Below, piece by piece: positions 44,333 through 54,715 of a DNA stretch of 64,000 bases. The translations under genes were made by a program, and so were the position numbers. The stretch lies in assembly GCF_023078275.1 (NCBI RefSeq), contig NC_062971.1, positions 10,168,001-10,232,000 of the forward strand, given 5' to 3'. Origin of the DNA: Leguminivora glycinivorella (taxonomy: Eukaryota; Arthropoda; Insecta; Lepidoptera; Tortricidae). Below the pieces are notes generated by a model. The model had not been told where the DNA came from and searched no databases. It saw nothing but the letters and a program-made list of their open reading frames with translations. Within the stretch, counting starts at the first letter, position 1, and each line of letters opens with the position of its first letter.

Positions 44333-44753
44333 CACTAGCTCGGAAACACGTGTTTTGTCCTTTAATACCAGCGGGTAAAAACGCATTTTATCCACTAGTG
44401 GGTAAAGTAATTTGACCTTGAATAAAGTCAAATTAACTGATGTAAAATTGATAAAAGTAGGTGAATCTAGTAATAAAGATGATTTACCACCTGTGGAACT
44501 ACTGGAAGCAGTGATAAATGCATTTTTTGCGTTGTAGTTTCCTCGCTATAGTGAGGGGAAAAGTTTTGTGTTACACTCGGGTGCAAATGTATTTTACTTC
44601 TCGTATGTTAAAAAACTCGCAAGTTCAGGATTCTATTCTCGAACCACTCGCTTCGCTCGTGGTTCAACTATAGAATCCTTTCACTTGCTCGTTTTTCAAT
44701 TCCACACTCGGCGTTAAAATACAACTTTGCCCCCTTGTATAACAAATAACTAT
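44333..44753 (+). repeat. 435-bp dispersed repeat, copy 3
   Basis: Collinear with 8754-9189 with only scattered differences, so these two are close relatives. The frame at 44188-44415 overlaps it and is not a gene. Confidence 0.7.
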
Positions 44754-45021
44754 TATAATGAGTATTAGAATCAGTCTTTTGTTGATATTGATAATATGTA
44801 TGTAGGTACCTATATTTGTACAGATGACGTTAAACATATGTACCTATGTTTTAAGTTTTGCACCGTTTTCATTTTTGAATTAAGTACCTACCTACAGGTT
44901 AGTCGAGTCGAGAAACCAAAATAATCCTTATACCATTACCTACCTGAATATTAGCAATTAACCTAAGTATCCAAATTATGGAAATCCTAAGAGTTTTGAA
45001 TGATTCACGGTTATTTTCATT
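44754..45021. other. Unassigned sequence
   Basis: Nothing recognised. Confidence 0.3.
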
Positions 45022-45321
45022 AGACTTATATTGACCGGGATATAGACCGTGATTACCTTTTTGATTTTTGTCGAGCTCCCGATATTTCGACGCAGTTGCA
45101 TGCATCATGATCACGGAAAACTGACGAAGGCGGGTGGATGTTAAAGTTGTATAGACAGCGCGCGATCTACCCTCCTTCGCGCGCGTCGGCTGCGTTCACT
45201 TTCAGCGTTACCACTGGTCGCGTTCACACTCGATGGTCTGATGGTGGTAACGCTGAAATATCGGGAGCTCGACAAAAATCAAAAAGGTAATCACGGTCTA
45301 TATCCCGGTCAATATAAGTCT
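45022..45321. mobile_element. 300-bp MITE with perfect 66-bp TIRs
   Basis: 45022-45087 and 45256-45321 are exact inverse copies by eye, from AGACTTATATTGACCGGG inward to TCGAGCTCCCGATATTT. The centre contains GTTGCATGCATCATGATC and a second, shorter inverted pair (CAGCGTTACCAC/GTGGTAACGCTG). Short ORFs are artefacts. Confidence 0.8.
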
Positions 45322-46136
45322 TATGGAAATCCTGTCAAACTGCTGTAATAAACCTTGCAGTAGTATTCAAAATGACAGAAAAATGTGTGACACGAGGACA
45401 CGACTTAAACAAAGATCTCGGACAAGTGGAGTGCCGCCCTTATACAAGTACAGGAATCACTAATATTAATAAGTAGAGTAACGAGTTCTGCGACTACTGT
45501 TTTGATACGTGTGGTGTGGCTCCACGTTGCCTCCACGATACGTTGATTTCCTTATCGTATCGCACACGTGAACTCTGCGCGTGAGTGATGTCATCGAGCG
45601 ACGGCGGCGTCATATCGCAGGCGCCGTGATCTACGTCAAAACACTTTCTAATATGGGTCATTATGGCTACTACAGCAATATTATGAGTAAATATTTATGG
45701 TAATATATTCGTAGAAATATTGAGTGACCGATAAGTATACTGTTCATGAAGTAGCAGCTCAGTACGCCGTCTGATACGTTTAAATTGTATACTTTCTGCT
45801 GAAAAATATCAAAATTCTAGTTTACACTTACTCACTACATTCACTGTAAAATTTGTATTGTATTGTTGAAATACAATACTTGTACATATACCTACCTCGT
45901 GAAATCATAAAATATCAGCTGAATTTAAATGTATGAGTCAACTAACTGTTATTTTTTCTTTTGGTATAAAATAATAGGTAGGTAAGCGATAATAAAATCG
46001 CATGAAAAACAATGTTAAAATTGTTAGAATACAAAAAATTCACAAGTCTTCAGTTCATTGGAGCTGGAGATAAATTTTACACGTGACTATAGGTTATCTA
46101 AATAATGTAAATAACTGATAATTTAGAAGTATAATT
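45322..46136. other. Unassigned sequence
   Basis: A patch at about 45500-45640 carries CACGTG-like motifs and TGATGTCATCG (CRE-like), possibly regulatory. Otherwise nothing recognised. Confidence 0.25.
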
Positions 46137-46936
46137 AACCGTCGCCTCATATCTCAAGAAGGACGGTTATCAAGTCGTCTGTATGTTTTTTTTTATTTTT
46201 ATTTTTTATGTTTGTTTCTCGATATCTCCGTCGTTCCTGGACCGATTTTGAAAATTTTTTTTTTGATTGAATGTATATACATACAGATTGGTCCCATTTT
46301 TCTCAGAACCCAGTTCTGATGATGGGATCCTGGAGAAATCGAGGGAACTCCTCAAATCTGAAAGGCATACATATGGTGATTTTTGTGTTAATAAAGGAAC
46401 AGCATGCATTTAGGTACGGAACAGTGACATTTGGTGCAGTGGAACTGCTGATGATGGCCAGAACGGAACTCTTCAAATCTGAACGGCACGCTTATAGTGA
46501 CTTGGGTATTTTTATACGAACAGCATGCACTTTCGTACAGAACAGTGACATTTGGTGCAGTGGAATTTCTGATGATGGTCAGAACCGAACTCCTCAAATC
46601 TGAACGGCACGCTTATAGTGACTTTGGTATTTTTATAAGAACAGCATGCACTTTCGTCCAGAACAGTGACATTTGGTGCAGTGGAACTGCTGATGATGGC
46701 CAGAACCAAACTCCTCAAATCTGAACGGCACGCTTATAGTGACTTTGCCATTTTTATAAGAACAGCATGCACTTTCGTCCAGAACAGTGACATTTGGTGC
46801 AGTGGAATTTCTGATGATGGTCAGAACCGAACTCCTCAAATCTGAACGGCACGCTTATAGTGACTTTGGTATTTTTATAAGAACATCATGCACTTTCGTT
46901 CAGAACAGTGACATTTGGTGCAGTGGAACTGCTGAT

Positions 46937-47109
46937 TGTGATATATGTGTACCAACTTATATGTATGTATGTGGGTACGCCTATATTACTTACTTATGTA
47001 TAGATAGGGTAGTTATAACCATTCAGTCTCGAATTAAACCTCATACGAATCGAATCAAGTGTTTGTGTCCAATACCTAGATTCCAGCCCCCTGTATCCTG
47101 GACTTTATA
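46937..47109 (+). repeat. 5' LTR
   Basis: 173 bp starting TGTGATATATGTG and ending GACTTTATA, so the usual TG...CA ends are TG...TA here. Includes (TATG)n near the start. Promoter and polyadenylation signals are expected within it but are not obvious. Confidence 0.9.
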
Positions 47110-47110
47110 G

Positions 47111-47125
47111 TGGCGACGAGACGAT
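47111..47125 (+). promoter_or_regulatory. Retrotransposon primer-binding site
   Basis: TGGCGACGAGACGAT begins one base after the 5' LTR, the usual position for a tRNA 3'-end complement. TGG matches the CCA end; the tRNA is not identified. Confidence 0.7.
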
Positions 47126-47208
47126 TAGAACCTACGGTCATTACGTGTGTTAGGTATTATAACTTCTTGTTGTGCGCGAGAGAACGATAACGCAAGTTTT
47201 TTTTTTTT

Positions 47209-47855
47209 ATGGGTGAGGCGGCGGCGCGAACAATGGCGGTCGGCAAGATACCGGAATTTAAAATTGGAACGGATAATTGGAGGCTGTACATAGACCGCTT
47301 AGAACAATATTTTTTAGTAAATGAAATTGAAACGACCTTGTATGTGCCAACGTTAATTACAGTGATGGGGGCTGAGTGCTACGAACTTTTAGTGAATTTG
47401 TGCACGCCCGATAAACCGTCAACCAAAACGTTCGCACAGGTGACGTCGATACTTGAAAAACATTTACAGCCTAAACCGAGCATCTTAGCTGAGCGTTTTA
47501 AGTTTAGACACAGGAAGCAAAGTGCGAACGAGTCCATTTCGGAATATGTGGCCGTGTTAAAGCGTATGTCGAAAGATTGTGACTTCGGTACTTGGCTAGA
47601 GGACAGCTTGCGTGATCAGCTGGTTTGCGGCCTGCAGAGTGAGACTATACGCCAGCGGTTATTTACAGAAGAATCGTTGGACTTTGCGAAAGCGTACAAA
47701 TTGGCGGTCAGTATGGAGGCGGCGGAAAAAGACTCGGCTCTCGTGGAGGGTCGCACGGGACCGGCGAGTGGAGCGGGCACCGTGGAGTGCCAAGCGATGA
47801 CCCCGCGCTGGGCGGGAGGCCAGGCGGGACAGCGCGCGGGCCGGGGCGGCCGCGC

Positions 47856-47886
<31 letters not shown>

Positions 47887-50800
47887 CGGGGCAAGGCTCC
47901 GGCGCGCGGCGCCCAGCGGTGCGCGGCGTGCGGCGGCGCTCACGACAAGGCGGGATGCCAATTTGCACGTTACGTGTGCCGGGTATGCAATAGACAGGGG
48001 CATTTAAAGCGTATGTGCCCGAATATGGCGGAGCAATACGAAGTGCATGCCAACACTGTGATGAAGGACGATAATATGTTCAGTGAAGATAGTGATGAGG
48101 TAATTATTACAACTTTAAATCAGTTATCAGCTTTAGCATATAAACCGATTATTATAAAAGTGAACGTGCAAGGTTTAGATATAGATATGGAGTGCGATAC
48201 GGGCAGCGCCGTTTCGTGTATAAGTGAGAAAATGTACATGGCAGTTTTTAATAAGTTAAAGATAGAAAAGTGTAACTTATACCTACGTTATTATACGGGT
48301 GAGTGGGTGCAACCGGTGGGTTTAATAAAACCATTCGTGCGTTTTAGGGGCGTAGAGAAACACTTAGATTTATTTGTTATACGAAACGGCAAAAGTATAT
48401 TGCTCGGACGCCAATGGTTATATGAATTAGATATAATTAAGGGTTTGATTCCCGTGGCAGAGTACAGTGAAGTGAATAATGTCATAGATTATGATTTTAA
48501 TTATAGCGCTTTCAGTTCCAGATTCTCTGAAGTGTTTGCGGACGGCCTGGGGCGGTTCAACGGTGGCAAGGTCAGCATCCACCTGCGCGCGGATGCCCGG
48601 CCCATGTTCCTGCGCGCGCGGCCGCTGGCGTACGCGCTGCGCGAGCCAGTGGAGCGCGCGCTGGACCAGCTGGTGCGCGACGGCGTGCTCACCCCCGTCG
48701 ACCGCTCCGACTGGGCCACGCCTATCGTGCCGGTGGTAAAAAAAGACGGTAACATACGTATCTGCGCTGATTTTAAATTGACCTTGAACCGGGTTTTGGA
48801 GGTTGATCGTTACCCGCTACCTAGGGTGGAGGATTTATTGGCACGCCTGCACGGGGGAGAACGGTTTAGTAAGATTGATCTGTCGCAGGCCTACGCACAG
48901 TTTGAGCTGGATGAGTCAAAAAAATATACGGTAATAAATACGCACAAGGGTTTATTTATGTATAATCGCTTAGTATACGGCCTATCATCTAGCCCTGGGA
49001 TATTCCAAAGACATTTGGAACAATTATTTTCTGACCTGCCGCACGTGGGCGTATTTTTAGATGATGTCATTATTACTGGTAGCAATACGAAAGCTCACGT
49101 AGACAACTTATATAAAGTATTTGAGCGATTGCAGGCGTACGGGTTGCGGGTAAGGAAAGATAAGTGTGCGTTCTTTGAGGAGTCGATTAATTATTTGGGT
49201 CATGTGATTAGCAAGGAGGGCGTCCATACGTGCCCGGATAAGGTAAGGGCTATCGTAAATACGCCCGCACCTAGCAACGTGACAGAAGTTCGAGCGTTCA
49301 TAGGCATGATAATGTATTACGCGAAGTTCATAAAAAACGTTAGTACAATACTTACACCATTGTATAATTTGTTAAAGGCTGGAGCTAAATTTGTTTGGAG
49401 CGCGAGTTGTGAAGAAGCGTTTATCAAGGTCAAACAAGTACTAACTTCGAGTGAAGTTTTGGTACACTATTCGGGTTCCCTGCCATTGGTTCTCACTTCA
49501 GACGCGTCAGGGGTGGGGATAGGTTGCGTGATATCGCACCTCACACCGGAGGGCGAACGGCCGATCGCTTACGCATCGCGTACGCTCACCCCAGCCGAGC
49601 GGGGATACGCACAGATTGATAGGGAAGCGCTAGCCTTAGTGTACGGTATTCGCAAATTTCATCAGTATTTGTACGGTCGTAAATTTATATTGAGGACAGA
49701 TCACAAGCCACTCACGTATATTTTTGGCGATAAAGTAGGCATTCCGGTGATGGCGGCGTCCCGTTTACAACGCTGGGCTATTTTACTGTCAGGATACAAC
49801 TATGAAATTGAATATGTACCATCGAATAAAAATTGTGCGGATGCGTTGTCTAGGCTTCCACAGGGGGTCCAAGACCAGAGACAAAAACAGGATGTGACTT
49901 ACCTTAATTTTGTCGAAGATTTTTTGCCTGTTACTAACGAACAAGTTAAAACGGCCACGTCACGGGACTTAACATTAAGTAGGGTGTTATCGTATGTGCA
50001 GTCGGGCTGGCCGACATCGTGTCAAGACGAGGAGATAAAACCTTTCTTATTAAGGCGGCACGAGATGTATGTAGACCGAGGTTGTTTAATGTGGGGTTAC
50101 CGGGTTGTGGTGCCAACAATTTTGAGGGAAACAGTTCTTAAGCAGCTGCACGTTAGTCATATGGGCATAGTCAAGACTAAGGCCTTAGCTCGTAGTTACG
50201 TTTGGTGGCCCAATATTGACGCCGATGTGGAGGCGCAGTGTAGGCAATGTGAGACATGCGCCGCGGAGGCGCCTGCACCGGCGCACTCGCCTCCGAGTCC
50301 TTGGCCGTACTCGACCCACGTGTGGAGTAGACTACACGTAGATTTTCTGGGCCCTTTTAAGGGTAAAACGTTTTTAGTACTAATAGATTCGACTTCAAAG
50401 TGGCTGGAAATATTTGAAATGCTTAGGACGAACGCAGGAGCAGTAATTAAAGAACTAAGAGCAACTTTCGCGCGTTTTGGGTTGCCAAGACAATTAGTAT
50501 CAGACCAGGGTCCGCCGTTTACCAGTAATGAATTTAAACACTTTCTTGACACGAATGGGATAAAACAGTCTTTTTCGCCAACGTATCATCCGGCGTCTAA
50601 TGGAGCCGCGGAGAATGCAGTGAAATTATGTAAGCGCGCGATTAGCAAAGCTATTAGAGAACATATCGATATCGACGCGGCACTGCAGACATATCTCATG
50701 GCGTACAGAAATAGCATGCATAGTACTACGGGAGAGAGTCCGGCGATGCTTTTGCAGCGGCGGTCGTTACGTTCGCGTTTGGACTTGCTCCGCAGCGAGG

Positions 50801-51303
50801 GGGCGCTAGAAGAGCGAGTCAGGTCGGTTCAGCAGCGACAGGTCGAACATGCAGGTGGTACGCAACGTCATTTCCGGCCGGGTGATGAGGTCTGGGCTCG
50901 CGATTACACCAATAATGATAAGTGGGTTAAAGGTACGGTGCTGGGTGCCGAAGGTTCACGGAGATACACCTTGGATAGCGGTAGCGGTAAACCTATTCTT
51001 AGGCATATTGATCAGATCAGACGCAGATCTAGGTTATCGACTGTACCCTGCCCTGAGGAACTCAGCGAGACTAGAGAGCGGTCGTCAGGGAATGAGGACG
51101 GAGTCGCGCGCTCTAGCCAGCAGACGGAAGTGGGCGAGCAAAACGCACAACCGGGTCAAAACGAGGAAGTAACAAGGGCGGAAGCCAATGAGACAAGTGT
51201 TGCTAGTGTGCCTCCCCCACGTCCGTCTCCACCGCCACAGCGTCGATCCCCATTGAACCTCAGGCCTTTACCAAACAGAATTCGTAAACTGGAAATAGAT
51301 TAA
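47209..51303 (+). CDS. Gag-Pol polyprotein of a Ty3/gypsy retrotransposon
   Basis: Intact 1364-residue ORF. Gag occupies about 1-290, with a Gly-rich run (216-226) and two zinc knuckles: C238-C241-H245-C250 (one residue shorter than the norm) and a canonical C257-C260-H265-C270. Protease active site DTG at 330-332. Reverse transcriptase about 480-660 with D557 (KIDLSQAY) and VFLDD at 615-619. RNase H with D765, E806, D831 and D878. Integrase with HVSH (981-984) and C1014/C1017 zinc residues, then D1045, D1099, E1135 (spacing 53 and 35), and a GPY/F-like stretch near 1222-1272. A Pro-rich tail follows; no chromodomain is visible. Gag and Pol are fused in one frame, so no frameshift is used. 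All catalytic residues are present, so it is probably active or recently so. ATG 47209 is the first in frame after the leader; an alternative lies at residue 9. Confidence 0.93.
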
Positions 51304-51448
51304 TTTTTAGGAGAGAAGTATAGGTAAAAGTAAGGAAGGTTATTATAAGTGAGTAGATAATAGATACAAAATAGTTTAAAAACAAATAGTTGTTTCAAAA
51401 GAACTTCATGTTTATTATTGTTATAAATTACTGTAAGATTTAAAGATT

Positions 51449-51459
51449 AAGAAGGGAGG
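51449..51459 (+). promoter_or_regulatory. Polypurine tract
   Basis: AAGAAGGGAGG immediately before the 3' LTR, the expected plus-strand primer. Confidence 0.75.
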
Positions 51460-51632
51460 TGTGATATATGTGTACCAACTTATATGTATGTATGTGGGTA
51501 CGCCTATATTACTTACTTATGTATAGATAGGGTAGTTATAACCATTCAGTCTCGAATTAAACCTCATACGAATCGAATCAAGTGTTTGTGTCCAATACCT
51601 AGATTCCAGCCCCCTGTATCCTGGACTTTATA
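51460..51632 (+). repeat. 3' LTR
   Basis: Identical by eye to 46937-47109 over 173 bp and followed by the CTGAT duplication. Confidence 0.9.
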
Positions 51633-52223
51633 CTGATGATGGCCAGAACCAAACTCCTCAAATCTGAACGGCACGCTTATAGTGACTTTGCCATTTTTAT
51701 AAGAACAGCATGCACTTTCATCCAGAACAGTGACATTTGGTGCAGTGGAATTTCTGATGATGGTCAGAACCGAACTCCTCAAATCTGAACGGCATACTTA
51801 TAGTGACTTTGGTATTTTTATAAGAACAGCATGCACTTTCGTCCAGAACAGTGACATTTGGTGCAGTGGAACTGCTGATGATGGCCAGAACCAAACTCCT
51901 CAAACCTGAACGGCACACTCATAGTGACTTTGGTATTTTTGTAAGAAAAGCATGCATTTAAGTTCAGAACAGTGACATTTATTTAGTTATGTTTGTTAAG
52001 CATATGTTTTGAAGTCAAAGTTTGTCTAGCTTCGATTTCTTATAATATAATCGGATTCATGAGGAATTGAGGAAACTCCTCAAACCTTAACGTTATACGT
52101 ATATTCATTTGTGTTTCCATCTAATAATTAAAGCATTAAAAGCAGTTTTAAAAAATACTTACACATTTCTACATAATCCAACATTCGCAAGTAGCTTTCA
52201 CCAGAACCCGAAAGGCGACGGTT

Positions 52224-52474
52224 TTTTTTTTCTTAAAAATTATTTTGGTTCGACTTTGTTTATTAAGCTCATATTAAGCGTGGCACGTGTATGAACATTG
52301 ACCACCGTTATTATTTCCTTACATATTTTTGGAAATGCATGCCACGTGATATCACGAAAAAAACAACTTTCCTAGAAAAAAAAAATGTCAAGATCCAAAC
52401 AGCCACTCCAGAAATCGGAAAAAATAGGTGCTTTCCGTTAGAACATGTCAAAATGTAAATTATAAAACATGTTT
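52224..52474. other. Unassigned sequence
   Basis: Starts with poly-T and CTTAAAAATTATTT shared with 36934-36950; nothing else recognised. Confidence 0.3.
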
Positions 52475-52682
52475 TTAGGGTTCCGTACCAAAAATGTACA
52501 AAAGGAACTCTTATGGTGCCGCTCTGTCCGTCTGTCACATTACTAAATATCTCGAGAACTAATTATGCTATCGATTTGAAATTTGGAATATTTGGTTGGC
52601 ACAAAAGTAATGAGACACTTTGTTTACGTTTTATATTTTTTATTATTATTACAATACAAAAAGCTTACTCGATGATGTATCA

Positions 52683-53678
52683 TTAGCATCTAAATATGAC
52701 TTCTTGCCAACGATCCGGCAAAGTTTGGATGCCTTTCGCCCAGAACTCTGATGGCTGTGCCTCGAAAAAGTTGTTCAACTCCACCTGTACATCATGGAAA
52801 TCATTGAATTGTTTACCCCGCAAATGTCGTTTCAGGGCTCTAAACAAATGAAAGTCTCATGGTGCGAGGTCTGGAGAATAAGGTGGGTGGGGTATCGTCT
52901 CCCAGCCCAAGTTCTGCAGCTGTTGGCGAACGGTAGATGCGACATGAGGTCGAGCGTTATCATGTAGTAAAATTACAGTGGCTCGTCTTCGTCGTTTTTT
53001 CTTGATAGCAGAAAATAGTTCGGTGAGCTGTGTTGAATACTTGTTAGCGTTTACAGTTTCATTGTGTAATAGTTCATGAAACAGCATGCCTTGCGAGTCC
53101 CAGAAACAACAAAGCAAAACTTTTAAGCGGTTCTTTTGACTCAGCTTCGGTTGAGTTGGTGGCGTTTCTTCTCGAGGCAGCCAAAAAGCACGACGTGTAT
53201 CGTTCTCATAATAAATCCATGATTCATCTCCCGTAACCAGATCAGTCAAAAACTCTTTACGTCGGGGTCGCAGCAAAAGTGATTGACAGATGGCGACACG
53301 GACTGCACGACTGGCGTCTGTAAGGATGTGCGGTACCCATCGAGCCAAAATTTTTCGATACCCAAGCTCATGCAGACGGTATTCCACAGCGTGGTGACTG
53401 CAGTTAAGTGCTTCCGCTAATTCACGAGTAGTAGCATCAGGATTCGACTGTAGTTCGCGGCGTAAATCGTCATCATTGAATGCAGGTGGTCGCCCTGAGC
53501 GTGACTGACTTTCAAGGGTCCTGACTCCTGATTTAAAACGGTCAAACCATCTTTACACCGTGGCATGGCTTGTACTTCCAGCGCCTAATGCAGTGTTGAT
53601 ATTGTCAGCCGCAGCCCGCGCACTGTGGCCTAACAAGTACTCGTATAAGTAAAGTGTTCGAACTTGTCGCTCGTCCAT
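52683..53678 (-). pseudogene. Mariner transposase with two premature stop codons
   Basis: From ATG at 53678 to TAA at 52683 the frame is 331 codons long (mariners are about 345) with no frameshift, but codon 42 is TAA (53553-53555) and codon 274 is TGA (52857-52859). N-terminal helix-turn-helix features (YEYLLGHSARAAADNIN), the WVPH linker motif, and a D,D34D triad: D151 (GDESW), D240 (HDNARPH) and D275, right after the second stop in the YSPDLAP region. The protein cannot be made whole, so this copy is non-autonomous. A TATA-like GGTATATACAG lies about 45 bp upstream of the ATG. Confidence 0.85.
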
Positions 53679-54436
53679 TTTATTTCAATCTAACTAAACC
53701 AATCACGAGGGCGGCTGTATATACCCTCACATTAGAAGTACCTAGAATATTCTACAACATACTAGAATATTGTGACAGAACAAGCATTTGATTCGTGGTC
53801 TTGTTCTTGTTTTTTTTTTTTCTTAAATAAGACTTACATTGTTAAGGCAACTGGAGACTTCTTTGCTCGACCCTTGGAAAGCATTCATCCAACGTTATTT
53901 CACTGGATACTTAAATTAATTCACTGTGGTATTTGTCCGCATGTTTTATCATATTATCTCACATAAAATTCACTATTATTTAATGAAAAACAGGTTGGAA
54001 AAGCTTATTTACCAACAAGCTACGTTCACATGGACGGAATACTGACACTGACAGTTGTCAACTGAGTGGCGTTCCAATATTGCATCTTGGTTTCAAATAC
54101 AGGTCAGGAAAGTTGACAATGATTAATTTTGAAACATAATGTCTGAAAAATATTTAGAATTCAATATTTAATGTAACATTTAGAAAGAGATCTGATATTT
54201 TGCCTCAAATTTGATTTAGAAAACTGGTAAAAACCTTTGATAAAGTAATATTTGCATATTTATATATACCACGATATAAAATGTTTCATTACGTAGTAAG
54301 AATCAATAAAATATATCTCCATTTATCTTTAAAACACGTGCAAGCATGCAGGTGTTACTACTGATAGGTAAACGATTATTTGCTGAGAGAACATGGACGT
54401 TAAAAGTATAGGGTGTACGGCTTAGTAAACAAAGCT

Positions 54437-54610
54437 GTCTGCAAAACGTCTGCAGTCCGCGTTATGTCTGTAAAACGTCTGTAGTGTGTCTGCAAAACGT
54501 CTGCAGTCCGCGTTATGTCTGTAAAACGTCTGTAGTGTGTCTGCAAAACGTCTGCAGTCCGCGTTACGTCTGTATTGTGTCTGTAAAACGTCTGCAGTCC
54601 GCATTATGTC
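54437..54610. repeat. 51-bp tandem repeat, about 3.3 units
   Basis: Units start at 54437, 54488 and 54539 with GTCTGCAAAACGTCTGCAG, then TCCGCGTTATGTCTGTAAAA. The fourth is shortened. The repeated peptide on the minus strand (RRFADTLQTFYRHNADC) is a by-product. Confidence 0.75.
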
Positions 54611-54619
54611 TAAAATAGA

Positions 54620-54715
54620 TACTATAAAAGGGTCGAATCGAGTCGACACGCGTTATTCTTCAAATATTAACGAGACTAACAGTGTCCCTGGCTATCGTGT
54701 ATTATACTGGTGAGT
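54620..54715 (+). promoter_or_regulatory. Possible core promoter with splice donor
   Basis: ACTATAAAAGGG at 54624 directly after the 51-bp repeats, and a good donor (ACTG|GTGAGTG) near 54709, as in an LTR or gene promoter with an upstream minisatellite enhancer. Inferred from motifs only. Confidence 0.3.

Larger units (their letters stand above)
46932..51637 (+). mobile_element. Full-length Ty3/gypsy retrotransposon (Mag-like clade)
   Basis: LTRs at 46937-47109 and 51460-51632, 173 bp each and identical by eye; target duplication CTGAT at 46932-46936 and 51633-51637. A primer-binding site starts at 47111 (TGGCGACGAGACG) and a polypurine tract (AAGAAGGGAGG) ends at 51459. A single gag-pol ORF fills the interior and there is no envelope gene. 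Identical LTRs and an intact ORF imply a very recent insertion. Clade by resemblance of the RT (DLSQAYAQFELDE) to K02A2.6/Mag proteins. Confidence 0.92.
46137..52223 (+). mobile_element. Minisatellite-bearing element, split by a Ty3/gypsy retrotransposon
   Basis: End motif AACCGTCGCCT (46137-46147) is the exact inverse of AGGCGACGGTT (52213-52223). Leader and tail match 36167-36933. About 4.5 units of 121 bp precede the retrotransposon and about 2.8 follow; removing the insert and one CTGAT restores a continuous unit. Units on both sides carry the same variants (CCAGAACCAAACTCCTC), so the array was in place before insertion. Confidence 0.7.

Noticed and set aside
47612..48003. ORFs in other frames and on the minus strand within gag-pol
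   Set aside because: Shadows of the GC-rich gag region; the plus-strand 1364-residue frame explains the sequence.
54422..54649. Repetitive minus-strand protein with RRFADTLQTFYRHNADC units
   Set aside because: The 51-bp repeat is divisible by three, so any open frame repeats; no start context, no likeness to a protein.
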